Source: Chitinophaga sp. MM2321 (GTDB taxonomy: Bacteria > Bacteroidota > Bacteroidia > Chitinophagales > Chitinophagaceae). Taken from it: a stretch of 64,000 nucleotides of DNA. Location: contig NZ_OZ035533.1 of NCBI RefSeq assembly GCF_964033635.1, positions 4,960,001 to 5,024,000 on the forward strand, in the 5' to 3' direction. Below are positions 47,745 to 57,352 of this stretch, piece by piece. Each line of letters starts with the position of its first letter. Positions within the stretch are counted from its first letter, which is position 1. The notes below the pieces were generated by a model. It searched no databases. It saw only the letters and a program-made list of their open reading frames with translations, and was not told the DNA's origin. A program made the position numbers and the translations under genes.

Positions 47745-49064
47745 TTATAGTCCAAACAATCCTTTATTCAGCGCCTGTAAGGTCTTTTCTTTAAACTGAC
47801 CATTGATCAGAATAGAGATGTTATGCCTGCTACCGCCATAAGAGATCATGCGCAATGGAATTTCATCCAGGGCATCAAATAACTTGGTGATGATAGAAGG
47901 AGTAGCTGCTACTTCATTGCCCACAATAGAAACAATGGTTTGATGATGATCCAGTTCTACAGTACCGAAAGGCTGTAATTCTTTCAGGATCTGATCCAGG
48001 TGTAGCTGGTTGTCGATCGTGATAGATACGGCTACTTCAGATGTAGTGATCATATCGATAGGTGTGCGGTATTTCTCAAATACTTCGAAGATCTTGCGCA
48101 GGAAGCCATATGCCAGCAGCATGCGGCTGGATTTGATCTTGATGGCGATAATGCCGTCTTTGGCAGCAATCGCTTTCACGCCGTTGCCGTTAGGCATTTC
48201 TGTAATGATGGTACCTTTTGCTTCCGGTTGCAGGGTATTCAGCAATTTCACGGGAATATTGAAATGCTGTGCAGGCCAGATAGAAGCAGGATGCAGGATT
48301 TTGGCGCCGAAATAGGCCAGTTCTGCTGCTTCATCAAAAGACAACTGTACGATCGGAAAAGTTTTCTTTACGATACGCGGATCGTTGTTATGCATACCGT
48401 CAATGTCTGTCCAGATCTGTATTTCAGAAGCCTGGATAGCAGCACCGATCAGGGAAGCAGAATAGTCACTACCACCGCGTTTCAGGTTATCTACTTCGCC
48501 CTTTGCATTGCGGCAAATGTAACCTTGCGTAATAAAGATATACTGATCCTTATGCTGACTGATCAGGTTAGCCAGCTTGATTTTTATTTTCGGGATTTCA
48601 GGTTCTTCATATTCATCGATGCTCATAAAGTCGAGCGCGGGCAGCAATACTGCGGGAATGCCGGCTTCTTCGAGGAATACACAGAACAGGCGGGTAGATA
48701 ATAATTCACCCTGTGCGAGGATATCCTTGTTCAGTGCTTCATTAAAGGAGATCCTCAGGATGATGTTCAGAAATTCGAAGTGTTCATCAACGATAGCTTT
48801 GGCATTGGCGCGCCCCTGGTCTTTCTTCACCAGGTCATCACAAAAATCCCGGTAATGCTTCTCCAGCTTATCTATTTGCTGTTTCGCCTTTTCCTTTTTC
48901 CCTTCGGACAGTGACTGACTGATTTCCACAAGAGAATTCGTGGTGCCTGACAAAGCAGACAGCACCACAATCTTCTGATCTTTATCTGCTGTGATCAGTT
49001 GTACTACCGACTGCATACGCTCTGGTTTTCCTACGGAGGTTCCACCAAATTTTAACACTTTCAT
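47745..49064 (-). CDS. lysC: Aspartate kinase (monofunctional)
   Basis: 439 aa. The N-terminal KFGGTSVG and the catalytic GRGGSDYSA-like segment (LKRGGSDYSASLIGAAI) define the kinase, followed by two ACT-type regulatory regions (about 300-439). There is no fused homoserine dehydrogenase, so it is not ThrA. It phosphorylates aspartate as the first step to lysine, threonine and methionine, and ACT domains imply amino-acid feedback control. It appears monocistronic. Confidence 0.92.
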   Translation of the reverse strand: MKVLKFGGTSVGKPERMQSVVQLITADKDQKIVVLSALSGTTNSLVEISQSLSEGKKEKAKQQIDKLEKHYRDFCDDLVKKDQGRANAKAIVDEHFEFLNIILRISFNEALNKDILAQGELLSTRLFCVFLEEAGIPAVLLPALDFMSIDEYEEPEIPKIKIKLANLISQHKDQYIFITQGYICRNAKGEVDNLKRGGSDYSASLIGAAIQASEIQIWTDIDGMHNNDPRIVKKTFPIVQLSFDEAAELAYFGAKILHPASIWPAQHFNIPVKLLNTLQPEAKGTIITEMPNGNGVKAIAAKDGIIAIKIKSSRMLLAYGFLRKIFEVFEKYRTPIDMITTSEVAVSITIDNQLHLDQILKELQPFGTVELDHHQTIVSIVGNEVAATPSIITKLFDALDEIPLRMISYGGSRHNISILINGQFKEKTLQALNKGLFGL

Positions 49065-49142
49065 CTGAGTATGTTTATTTTTACTATCTACCTGAAATCC
49101 GGCACAGCCTTATTCCAGGTGGTTTATATGAATGATTGAAAT

Positions 49143-50216
49143 TTAAAAATTCAGTTTAAATTTAGCGGCTACTTCCTGCATGTCTTTTACTACAGGTGCA
49201 ACAACGGGAATACCATTTTCCAGCCGGTAGTGTTGCATTTCCCTTTCAGGATCTCCGGGTATCAGCACCTGCTGACCTTCAATCGGCGTGGCGCTGCGGA
49301 AACGGCTGATCCAGGTATCCATATGTGCTTTAAACTCATCTGCCGGCCGGAATGCATCTACACGCATAGCGCCGAAGAAATGCCCCAGTCCCTCTCCTAC
49401 CGGATCAGGTGCCAATGGCAGAAAGCTCACAAAAGGTGGCGCCCACGGACCATAGTTGGCTCCCGAAAGAACGGCCGAAAATATATCAACAATTGCTCCC
49501 AAACAATACCCTTTATGACTTCCGTGTTCGCGGTCGCCGCCTAAAGGCAGCAAAGCCCCGCCATCCTTGAGTTCGTAGGGATTGGTGCTGGGATGACCGG
49601 CTTTATCCTGTATCCAGCCAACAGGCGCTTCTTCATTTTTGCGCTGCAAAATTTCCAGTTTGCCGTTGGCGGCCGTAGTGGTGGCAAAGTCCGCAACAAA
49701 AGGAGGTTGCTCCTTTGCCGGAATAGCTACTGCAATAGGATTGGTACCCAACATCCGCTCTTTGGCGAAAGTAGGCGCTACCAACGGGCTGGCGTTTGTC
49801 ATCGCCATGCCTATCATATCCTGGTCCAGTGCTTTCATGGCATGGTAACCGGCAATACCAAAGTGGTTCGAGTTTTTTACACTTACCCAGCCGGTACCTA
49901 CGGCTGCCGCCTTTTTCATCGCTACTTCCATGGCATAAGGTGCTACCACCAATCCCAGACCCGCATCTCCATCTACAACGGCAGTACTGGGCGTTTCATG
50001 TACAATGCGGATATCCGGGCGGGGATTGATCCGCTTCGCTTCCCACAAACGCACATACCCCGACAAACGGGCCACTCCATGCGAATCAATGCCACGCAAA
50101 TCTGCCGACACCAACACTTCGCTGGCTAATGCGGCATGCTCCAAAGAGCATCCCATATGAATAAAAACTTCCCGGGTAAACTCCCTTAAGTGATGATAAG
50201 AATAGATATGTTCCAT
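49143..50216 (-). CDS. Malate/L-lactate dehydrogenase-family oxidoreductase (Ldh2)
   Basis: 357 aa from the ATG at 50216 (MEHIYSYHHLREFT); a longer frame to 50252 would overlap the upstream gene. Ldh2-family features: DLRGIDSHGVARL, VKNSNHFGIAGYHAM, GTNPIAVAIPA and the GAxxDIFSAVLSGANYG-type segment. The family uses NAD(P)H with 2-hydroxyacids (malate, lactate, ureidoglycolate and others) and does not have the classical Rossmann fold; the substrate cannot be assigned. It starts 10 bp after the DUF3467 gene. Confidence 0.88.
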   Translation of the reverse strand: MEHIYSYHHLREFTREVFIHMGCSLEHAALASEVLVSADLRGIDSHGVARLSGYVRLWEAKRINPRPDIRIVHETPSTAVVDGDAGLGLVVAPYAMEVAMKKAAAVGTGWVSVKNSNHFGIAGYHAMKALDQDMIGMAMTNASPLVAPTFAKERMLGTNPIAVAIPAKEQPPFVADFATTTAANGKLEILQRKNEEAPVGWIQDKAGHPSTNPYELKDGGALLPLGGDREHGSHKGYCLGAIVDIFSAVLSGANYGPWAPPFVSFLPLAPDPVGEGLGHFFGAMRVDAFRPADEFKAHMDTWISRFRSATPIEGQQVLIPGDPEREMQHYRLENGIPVVAPVVKDMQEVAAKFKLNF

Positions 50217-50226
50217 TAAGTCGTAA

Positions 50227-50541
50227 TTATGCCTGTGCAGTTGGACCACCAAAATTCATAGGTACAGAAACCGGTTCCTGGTCCTGGATAGTGCCATGTA
50301 CAGATTCGTACTTCTTAATATTATCAAGCATCGCTTTCATGAAACGCTTTGCATGCTGTGGAGTCAGTATAATACGGGATTTTACTTTCGCCTTAGGCAA
50401 ACCAGGCATCACATTCACAAAATCCACCACAAATTCCGCGTTGGAATGGGTAATAATAGCAAGATTAGCATATTGCCCTTCTGCGATTTCTTCATTCAAC
50501 TCTATATTAAGCTGATTCTGTTCTTCATGCTGATTTTCCAT
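50227..50541 (-). CDS. DUF3467 protein
   Basis: 104 aa. An acidic N-terminus (NIELNEEIAEGQYANLAIITHSNAEF) followed by VDFVNVMPGLPKAKVKSRI and LTPQHAKRFMKAMLDNIKKYE is the DUF3467 pattern. No signal peptide or membrane segment; function unknown. It probably forms a two-gene unit with the Ldh2-type dehydrogenase. TATTTTTG at 50561-50568 could be its -7 box. Confidence 0.88.
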   Translation of the reverse strand: MENQHEEQNQLNIELNEEIAEGQYANLAIITHSNAEFVVDFVNVMPGLPKAKVKSRIILTPQHAKRFMKAMLDNIKKYESVHGTIQDQEPVSVPMNFGGPTAQA

Positions 50542-50570
50542 ATTGTATGATTTAGCGGTACAAAAATAGA

Positions 50571-50602
50571 AAAAGAGGACTCAAAAGAGCCCTCTTTTTT
50601 TA
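50571..50602 (-). terminator. Hairpin upstream of the DUF3467 gene
   Basis: The stem AGAGG-CTC/GAG-CCTCT with an AAAA loop is flanked by A and T runs. It could end the HhH-protein transcript, though its stop lies 265 bp upstream. Confidence 0.6.
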
Positions 50603-50866
50603 TTTAACTGCTAAAAGGCCAAATACCCCGATAATACTACCACTTCCGGGTGCTTATAGTATCACTTCCAGACAATTCCGGCTGCCCTCTCAGTGGAATG
50701 TCTTGTGTTACGGATCAATATACCCTGGAAAGCTCCCCTTTTGGTGGATGGGTGTGTTGTTATCACGCCCCCCCTGTCGTCTCACCAAGGACGGGGGTTA
50801 AAACCCCGGCTAAAAACAGGGAATATCGCACCTATAAAACGGCAAGACCCTCCATATCTGCTATAT
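50603..50866. other. Non-coding gap with a small GC-rich palindrome
   Basis: No CDS with family support in about 265 bp. GGGGTTAAAACCCC (6-bp arms around AA, near 50796-50809) resembles REP-like intergenic palindromes. A low-complexity C run lies just before it. Nothing else was recognised. Confidence 0.4.
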
Positions 50867-52936
50867 TTAAAATGAATGCAATGCCTGGAACTGGAACATC
50901 GTTTTTCTATCACCTTCAATAGCATCCCAGCTACTACCGATACTGCTGACACCAGGGTATACAGTTTGATGAAAGCGGAACCAACACGATAGTTGCCGGT
51001 TAATTTTCCATTTTACATTCAGGTAATATTGCCATCCCCGACCATATAACATGGATACGGCATTTTCATACAACACGCTACGCTCATAAGCATAGATACG
51101 GGTATCGTAGCTGCCGGTAAAAAAGTACGCTACCCTGGCATTTATACTGAATGGTATGCATTTGAACCGGTAACTGGCATCCTGGTAAATCATCCAGCCC
51201 TGTTGTGCGCCTGATACGGTTTGATAACTGCTGCGCTCCAACCTTGTTTTAGTTTCCAGTTGTTTATTCATTGTCATGTTCCACTGTATTCGTATGTGTG
51301 TAGACGTTATATCTGAAAGTACCTTTACGGGATTGCCTGGCAACAAGGTATTTTCTGCGCTTTGCCGGTACTTATATTGCACCAGCAGCGCCTTGCGTTT
51401 ATCGGGCGTATAAGTGGCCCGCAGCAATAGTTCCTTCCCTCCCGAAGGTGCGTTTGCACGATATTTCAGCCATGGAAAGTGAAAGATATCTGCAAAAGCA
51501 TCTACCTGTAAATGTGTATTCATTTTTACAGTAACAGCAGTATACAAACCGCTTTCATTGATGGTTCGATAGTTATCGCCAAAGCCTTTGGCGTACAACG
51601 ACTGATACCCCTTATCGTAATAACGGTATACCAGCGCCATGTCTACCGCAGGCGCCACGCTGGTGAGTAAGCCCTGTACCAGAGCAGGTTTGCCATTATC
51701 ACTCATGGCAGCTTCGCCAAACAGGTGTACGTTTTTCCAGCTACCGGCATAGTCAATACTGGCACTGAGCAATTGTTTACCGTTGAACTCAAACTGGTTA
51801 TAAGGCGCCTGCTTCTTTTGAAGGGGTGGTGTGAGCTGGTGGAAAAGCACATTGCCGCCTACCTGCCACCTGCGGGCATGATAACAGATATTACCGCCGC
51901 TGCTGATCTGTTGCAGGGAAGCCCGTTTTGCTATTTCCTGGGGAGAGCGGTGGTAGCCGGTGCTGATCAAAGCGGAAGCGGTTAGCTCATCCATCAGGGT
52001 ATCCACTTCCTGTATGGTGCCGTCCAGCTTACGCAGAGAGGCGAAGGCGGTTAGCTGGAAGGCATGCTGTTGCAAGGTTACAGCCGCGCCCCTGTAAAAA
52101 TAATATTCGCCCGCAGATGTGTATGGCCGCAATATTTCTCCTTCCCGCTTCACCTGCATAACGGCGCCTCCTTTCCCATTGGCCTGCGCCTGCCAGTTGA
52201 GCAGTCCTTGTCCCATATTTATAGTGAAGTCGCCCAAAGCAAGTGCTTTTATCTTCCCATAATGTTGTATAAATAAATGCGCACTATAGAAATCAAAACC
52301 CCGCTTTTGTGCGCCTGTAAAAAAGGACTCTCCTGCATCTTTTTCCATCGTAATCCCCCAGCTGGTATAACGCGGAAAACTATAACGGTAACGCATAAAC
52401 ACTTTATCCGGGCTCCCGCTATAATGAGGTGGGGTGCTGTCTATACGCAGATACCCTTTTGCCTTTTCCAGTGGCCGGCCATACCGCAGCAGGAACACGT
52501 GATCGCCTTTTCGGAAGTAGTCCTGTAGCCGGTAGTGTGGTTCCAGATCGTTGCCTACGCGCACATACGGCAGGATGCGTTGTATCACCTCCGGCTCAAA
52601 ACCCGGAACGGCTTGCAACTCGTAAATACTGAGCAGATCACCCAGCAGCTGCCGGTATTGCAACAGGTTGCTGATCTCCAACGGTGTCAGTAAGCCCAGT
52701 GATTGCAACGTGGCCTCATCTGCTTCGTTCAGCTGGATCCTGTGCTTCGACCATGCATGCAGTCTTTGCCAGTCGGCATCGTCTTCCGGCACTACATCTG
52801 TTCCTGCTGCTTCGTTTTCCACTTCACTTTCAAGTGTGGCGGGCAACGCCTCCTCCTGTTGCCGGGCCTGTACTATCAGCCGGCTGCATAGTGCCAGCAA
52901 CATGCAAAAAATTATTCTGCCGGTGCCTGTTGCCAT
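50867..52936 (-). CDS. Helix-hairpin-helix outer-membrane-type protein
   Basis: 689 aa with an N-terminal hydrophobic signal (ends near QARQ) and an acidic linker. Two HhH (ComEA-like) motifs follow, around IQLNEADEATLQSLGLLTPLEISNLLQYRQ and SIYELQAVPGFEPEVIQRILPYV (about 65-125). Residues 150-689 are rich in aromatic beta strands and read as a beta-barrel. Such fusions are common in Bacteroidota and uncharacterised; a DNA-uptake or surface role is only speculation. Its start overlaps the end of the upstream PorV-like gene by 25 bp, so the two are coupled. Confidence 0.75.
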   Translation of the reverse strand: MATGTGRIIFCMLLALCSRLIVQARQQEEALPATLESEVENEAAGTDVVPEDDADWQRLHAWSKHRIQLNEADEATLQSLGLLTPLEISNLLQYRQLLGDLLSIYELQAVPGFEPEVIQRILPYVRVGNDLEPHYRLQDYFRKGDHVFLLRYGRPLEKAKGYLRIDSTPPHYSGSPDKVFMRYRYSFPRYTSWGITMEKDAGESFFTGAQKRGFDFYSAHLFIQHYGKIKALALGDFTINMGQGLLNWQAQANGKGGAVMQVKREGEILRPYTSAGEYYFYRGAAVTLQQHAFQLTAFASLRKLDGTIQEVDTLMDELTASALISTGYHRSPQEIAKRASLQQISSGGNICYHARRWQVGGNVLFHQLTPPLQKKQAPYNQFEFNGKQLLSASIDYAGSWKNVHLFGEAAMSDNGKPALVQGLLTSVAPAVDMALVYRYYDKGYQSLYAKGFGDNYRTINESGLYTAVTVKMNTHLQVDAFADIFHFPWLKYRANAPSGGKELLLRATYTPDKRKALLVQYKYRQSAENTLLPGNPVKVLSDITSTHIRIQWNMTMNKQLETKTRLERSSYQTVSGAQQGWMIYQDASYRFKCIPFSINARVAYFFTGSYDTRIYAYERSVLYENAVSMLYGRGWQYYLNVKWKINRQLSCWFRFHQTVYPGVSSIGSSWDAIEGDRKTMFQFQALHSF

Positions 52937-53700
52937 ATGATAGTGGTTGATGGTGTGATGCCCAGTTGCGGGTGAATACTAACGGAAACACCTATACGCA
53001 ATGCATGGATCAGAAAGTATACCCCGGCATTATTATAAGGCGGGCGGGTGGCCATTCCCAACAGTAGCGCCAACTGCGGTGCTATCCGGTAGCAGGTCGC
53101 CGCTTTTACAAAGGCGGTACCATCTCCTTCTTTTACAGCTTCCGTCGTCAGCAGAAAATCAGGTGAGGCTTCAAAACCCGCACCGGCACTATAGATCAGT
53201 GGCATCCCTTGCGACCGGTATACATGCAAGCCGGTATGCAGTTTTTTACTGACGTGCCAAAGCAATCCGGCATCAAAGGAAAACGCAGTAGTGCTGCCAT
53301 ACCCCGGCAACACAACCGATTCGTAATTGAACTGCGCCCCCACGCCTATTTTACGGCCGGCACTTCTTCCATAAGCGCCGCTTATTTTCTGCTGATAATA
53401 AGCACTGCTACCAAACCGGGTCACCCCTGCACTAAATGCACCTGCGCCCACAGGAACGGCTGCCATCGCCATATAGAACGGCGCTTCCTGCAGCATAAAA
53501 CGGCGCTCTCCATATATACCGGCGGTCAACCCCCGCAGGCACGACAACCCCGCCGGATTCTGACTGGCTGTGAATACATCCTGGAAATGTTGGCTATAGA
53601 CACCGGCGCCCACATCGTTCCCAAGGGGCGCCCAAAATGGCTGGGCATACAGCATCGCTATGCTGTGGATACAAACAATGGTCAACATGAACTGTTTCAT
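52912..53700 (-). CDS. PorV/PorQ-like outer-membrane beta-barrel protein
   Basis: 262 aa from the ATG at 53700 (MKQFMLTIVCIHSIAMLYAQ signal peptide). A longer frame upstream has no support. The FASQNPAGLSCLRG-like segment (FTASQNPAGLSCLRGLTAGIYGERRF) and repeated short beta strands match the PorV/PorQ-type barrel fold found among type IX secretion and related proteins. A direct role in type IX secretion is not shown. Its 3' end overlaps the HhH-protein gene by 25 bp. Confidence 0.65.
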   Translation of the reverse strand: MKQFMLTIVCIHSIAMLYAQPFWAPLGNDVGAGVYSQHFQDVFTASQNPAGLSCLRGLTAGIYGERRFMLQEAPFYMAMAAVPVGAGAFSAGVTRFGSSAYYQQKISGAYGRSAGRKIGVGAQFNYESVVLPGYGSTTAFSFDAGLLWHVSKKLHTGLHVYRSQGMPLIYSAGAGFEASPDFLLTTEAVKEGDGTAFVKAATCYRIAPQLALLLGMATRPPYNNAGVYFLIHALRIGVSVSIHPQLGITPSTTIIWQQAPAE

Positions 53701-53842
53701 TTCATGAATGGGTTTAAACAATAAAACAATGGCAGATACTTCACGTATCCGGGTTAACAACAACTATCTGTCATCTCTACAAAAACGAAAATAAAAAATG
53801 GGAAGGAGTAATTTGTTAACAGGATCTTAACGGGGAGAAAAT

Positions 53843-53881
53843 AAAATGTCCTGGTCAGGGATTACCCCGCCAGGACATTTT
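53843..53881 (-). terminator. Terminator after the deoxynucleoside kinase gene
   Basis: 12-bp perfect arms AAAATGTCCTGG/CCAGGACATTTT with a 15-nt loop, 14 bp after the kinase stop. It may be bidirectional in effect. Confidence 0.85.
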
Positions 53882-53894
53882 TCATGCAAATTAT

Positions 53895-54530
53895 TTAGAA
53901 CAATCCGTACAGCTGCGAATCAACCTTGGAGATGATTTCGCCCAGGTCTTCGTCGCTTTCGGGAAATTTATTTTTATCGACATTAATGATGAGCAATGGC
54001 CCTTCTTTGTACTTCTCGATCCAGTTATTGTAATATTCGTTCAGGCGTTTGAGGTAGTCGAGCCGGATATTCTCTTCGTATTCCCTGCCTCTTTTCTGAA
54101 TCTGCGCTACCAGTGTAGGTACGGATGCCTGCAGATAGATCAGCAGGTCCGGTGGTTTCACCATACTTTTCAGCGTTTCAAAGAAATTGAAATAGTTATC
54201 AAAATCCCTTTTCGTCATCAGTCCCATTTCATAAAGGTTGGGCGCAAAAATGTGCGCATCCTCATAAATGGTGCGGTCCTGGATCACGGTTTCTTTTCCA
54301 TGCTGAATTTCCAGCAGTTGTTTTAACCTGCCGTTGAGAAAATATACCTGGAGATTGAAAGACCAGCGGGGCATGTCTTCATAAAAATCATTCAGATAAG
54401 GATTATGCTCTACATCTTCATATTGCGGATGCCATTTGTAATGCCTGCAAAGCATTTCAGTGAGCGTAGTTTTGCCGGCGCCAATATTGCCGGCGATGGC
54501 TATATGTTTAATCTTGTTCTGTTTTGCCAT
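53895..54530 (-). CDS. Deoxynucleoside kinase
   Basis: 211 aa. The P-loop GNIGAGKT (about 14-21) sits in IKHIAIAGNIGAGKTTLTEM. QDRTIYEDAHIFA is the DRS-like motif, PPDLLIYLQAS is a conserved strand and RGREYEE is the LID. These place it in the dNK family, which phosphorylates deoxynucleosides for salvage; base preference is not readable. It follows trpS by 48 bp and is closed by a terminator. Confidence 0.9.
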   Translation of the reverse strand: MAKQNKIKHIAIAGNIGAGKTTLTEMLCRHYKWHPQYEDVEHNPYLNDFYEDMPRWSFNLQVYFLNGRLKQLLEIQHGKETVIQDRTIYEDAHIFAPNLYEMGLMTKRDFDNYFNFFETLKSMVKPPDLLIYLQASVPTLVAQIQKRGREYEENIRLDYLKRLNEYYNNWIEKYKEGPLLIINVDKNKFPESDEDLGEIISKVDSQLYGLF

Positions 54531-54578
54531 GCGATGATAGGTCGTGAATACTGAAAATAGCTACAAGTAGTGACTTTT

Positions 54579-55583
54579 TCAATAATAATTTATACCGATA
54601 AGTTTTTTCGCCTGGTGCAAAGTCTGTGCCGCATTTGCCCTGGCCTTCTCAGCACCCGCTTTCATAATTTCCCGCAGGTATGCCGTATCCTGCTGCAAAT
54701 CTTTTGCTTTCTCGCGGATAGGTGCAATGAATTTCACCATATCTTCCCCCAGTTGCGTTTTCATATCACCATAACGGATAGACCCGTTGTTATAGGCATC
54801 TTCAAAGAATTGTACGGTATCCGGTGTTGATACTAATTTCATCAACTCAATAAGATTCTGCACCGATTCCGGCATAGGTTCGCCCGGAACGCCGCTACCA
54901 CTATCCGTTTTAGCTTTCTTCAATTTCTGCCGGATCTTATCATCTTCATCAGACAGGTACAGGGTAGCCATCTCATTTTCACTTTTACTCATCTTTCCTT
55001 TACCATCCAGGCTTTGCACACGCACGAGGTTATCGCCATAATTGAAGGCTACCGGTTCCGGGAACAGGTCACCATAACGATGATTAAAACGCTGCGCGAA
55101 ATTTCTCGCCATTTCCAGGTGTTGGCCCTGATCCTTACCTACCGGCACTTTCACCGCACGCTGGATCAATATATCCACGCTCATCAGCACGGGGTAGGTC
55201 AGTAATCCGGCGTTTACATTTTCCGGTTGCAGGCGTACTTTATCCTTGAAGGTGGGCACTTTTTCCAGTTCGCCGACATAAGCCAGCATATTCATCAACA
55301 GGTAGAGTTCTGAAATTTCCGGTATATCACTTTGTACGTACAGGGTCACCTTTTCAGGGTCCAGGCCGGACGCAATGTTTTCCGCCAGCACCCGCATTAC
55401 ATTACCCGGCAGATCTTTCGGATCAGGATGGGTAGTGAGTGAATGCCAGTCTGCCACAAAAAAATAGCAGTTAAAATCCTCCTGCATCCGGATATAATTC
55501 CGGATCGCGCCAAAATAATTGCCTAAGTGCAAATAACCGGTGGGGCGGATGCCGCTCACCACAATTTCTTTTTCAGTAGCCAT
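54579..55583 (-). CDS. trpS: Tryptophanyl-tRNA synthetase
   Basis: 334 aa from the ATG at 55583 (MATEKEIVVSGIRPTGYLHLGNYFGA), the usual family start; a longer frame to 55667 lacks family match. The HIGH-type motif is HLGN in GYLHLGNY, and KGKMSKSE is the class I KMSKS loop. It charges tRNA-Trp in the cytoplasm. Divergent from gatC across 156 bp. Confidence 0.97.
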   Translation of the reverse strand: MATEKEIVVSGIRPTGYLHLGNYFGAIRNYIRMQEDFNCYFFVADWHSLTTHPDPKDLPGNVMRVLAENIASGLDPEKVTLYVQSDIPEISELYLLMNMLAYVGELEKVPTFKDKVRLQPENVNAGLLTYPVLMSVDILIQRAVKVPVGKDQGQHLEMARNFAQRFNHRYGDLFPEPVAFNYGDNLVRVQSLDGKGKMSKSENEMATLYLSDEDDKIRQKLKKAKTDSGSGVPGEPMPESVQNLIELMKLVSTPDTVQFFEDAYNNGSIRYGDMKTQLGEDMVKFIAPIREKAKDLQQDTAYLREIMKAGAEKARANAAQTLHQAKKLIGINYY

Positions 55584-55739
55584 AACAGGGCGCAATTTAA
55601 AATATAAAGGGGAAATTATCTGAACATCACCGAAATTGTCTTTCCGGGGAATAGACAAAATTCCCACCGTTTATCCCTATTTTTGGGGTACTATCATATT
55701 TACCATTTATAATTCATTATCTTTTGATTTAATTTGATT

Positions 55740-56030
55740 ATGGAAGTGAACGACGCCATGGTGCAACAACTGGCTGATCTGGCAAGATTGGATTTTAACG
55801 AGCAGGAAAAGGCGGATATCCGCGGAGACCTACAGCGGATGATCACTTTTGTGGAGAAGCTGAATGAGCTGGATACAACGAATGTAAAACCTTTATTACA
55901 CCTGACAGATGATTATAATGTTTTCAGGGAAGATAAAGTCATCCCCTCCATCAGCAGGGAAAAAGGGTTGCAAAATGCGCCGTCAGCCACCACAGAATAT
56001 TTCAAAGTGCCGAAAATCATAAAGAAATAA
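55740..56030 (+). CDS. gatC: Asp-tRNA(Asn)/Glu-tRNA(Gln) amidotransferase subunit C
   Basis: 96 aa from ATG 55740. [35 protein letters not shown] is the GatC core, and the C-terminal LREDKV-like and [14 protein letters not shown] segment fits the part wrapping GatA. GatCAB makes Gln-tRNA(Gln) or Asn-tRNA(Asn) from misacylated precursors; gatA and gatB are not in this window. A TATTTTTG box lies at 55678-55685. The next gene starts 5 bp after the stop. Confidence 0.93.
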   Translation: MEVNDAMVQQLADLARLDFNEQEKADIRGDLQRMITFVEKLNELDTTNVKPLLHLTDDYNVFREDKVIPSISREKGLQNAPSATTEYFKVPKIIKK

Positions 56031-56035
56031 CCCAC

Positions 56036-56755
56036 ATGCAAAAGTCCGTCATCCACCTGGAAGATATCAGAAAAAGCTATTTCCTCGGAAAAAATGAACT
56101 CCCCGTTCTCAAAGGGATTTCTCTTGACATTTTCAAGAACGAGTATGTGGCGTTGATGGGACCTTCCGGCTCCGGAAAGTCTACCCTGATGAATATCCTG
56201 GGATGCCTGGATACGCCTACCAACGGAAGGTATATCCTGAGCGGACACGATGTAAGCAAGATGGAAGATAACGCCCTGGCGAATGTACGCGGACAGGAAA
56301 TTGGCTTCGTATTTCAGCAGTTCAACCTGATGCCCCGCCTCACTGCTCTCGAAAATGTGGCAGTACCGCTCATTTATGCAGGCGTAAATAAAAAGGACAG
56401 AGAAGAAAAAGCCCGCATCATGCTGGAAAGAGTGGGATTGGGCGATCGTTATAAACACAAGCCCAACGAGCTTTCCGGTGGACAATGCCAGCGTGTGGCC
56501 ATTGCCCGCGCCCTGGTAAATGATCCTTCCCTGATCCTGGCAGATGAACCTACCGGTAACCTCGATTCAAAAACATCTGTAGAAATTATGGAGATCTTCG
56601 GCAGCATCCACGCTTCCGGCAACACAGTGGTACTGGTAACGCATGAGGAAGATATTGCTGATCACGCCAGACGCGTTATACGCCTGCGTGATGGCATTAT
56701 AGAATCCGACAGGGTGAATGAGAAAGTAACCAGCCATATTGTAACAACTCCTTAA
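56036..56755 (+). CDS. ABC transporter ATPase, LolD/MacB-type
   Basis: 239 aa. Walker [11 protein letters not shown]-loop [12 protein letters not shown], signature LSGGQCQR (a Cys variant of the usual LSGGQQQR), Walker [13 protein letters not shown] and the switch His in VTHE. This is the LolD/MacB subclass, which drives lipoprotein release or efflux, usually with an FtsX-like permease. No permease gene is adjacent. It starts 5 bp after gatC. Confidence 0.93.
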   Translation: MQKSVIHLEDIRKSYFLGKNELPVLKGISLDIFKNEYVALMGPSGSGKSTLMNILGCLDTPTNGRYILSGHDVSKMEDNALANVRGQEIGFVFQQFNLMPRLTALENVAVPLIYAGVNKKDREEKARIMLERVGLGDRYKHKPNELSGGQCQRVAIARALVNDPSLILADEPTGNLDSKTSVEIMEIFGSIHASGNTVVLVTHEEDIADHARRVIRLRDGIIESDRVNEKVTSHIVTTP

Positions 56756-56770
56756 AAGATACCCATCCAG

Positions 56771-57331
56771 ATGTCATTCAAGATTTACACCAAAACAGGC
56801 GATAAAGGAAAAACATCTCTTATTGGCGGAACAAAGGTTCCAAAAAGCGATGTACGCATTGATGCTTATGGTACGGTAGATGAACTCAACTCTTACATCG
56901 GCCTGGTCAATGATCATATAGCCGATCCCGATACCAAACTGCTGCTGAAAGAAATACAGGATCGTCTCTTCACCATTGGCGCCGCACTCGCCTGTGATCC
57001 CGATAAAGAAACAAAACTGAAGATACCTGACCTCCATGAAGCAGACATTACGCTGCTGGAAACCAATATAGACCGGATGAATGAAGAGCTTCCTGTCATG
57101 AAACACTTTATTCTGCCCGGCGGCCACGTAGCCGTATCTACCTGTCATGTTGCCCGCTGTATCTGTCGCCGTACAGAACGCCTTTGTGTAGGCATGCAGG
57201 AACATAATATGTTTATAGAACCACTTGTATTGAAGTATATCAACCGGCTCAGCGATTACCTGTTTGTACTGGCCCGTTGGGTAGGACATAAACTGGGTGT
57301 AGCCGAGATCCCCTGGAAACCAAGGGTGTAG
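56771..57331 (+). CDS. Cob(I)yrinic acid a,c-diamide adenosyltransferase (PduO type)
   Basis: 186 aa. The N-terminal KIYTKTGDKGKTSLIGG and DAYGTVDELNSYIG, then HFILPGG and HVARCICRRTERL, are the ATP- and cobalamin-binding signatures of the PduO family. It transfers the adenosyl group of ATP to corrinoid, giving coenzyme B12 for mutases. No corrinoid biosynthesis genes are nearby. It starts 15 bp after the ABC ATPase. Confidence 0.95.
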   Translation: MSFKIYTKTGDKGKTSLIGGTKVPKSDVRIDAYGTVDELNSYIGLVNDHIADPDTKLLLKEIQDRLFTIGAALACDPDKETKLKIPDLHEADITLLETNIDRMNEELPVMKHFILPGGHVAVSTCHVARCICRRTERLCVGMQEHNMFIEPLVLKYINRLSDYLFVLARWVGHKLGVAEIPWKPRV

Positions 57332-57352
57332 AAATTTCCTTAAATTCGCGCT

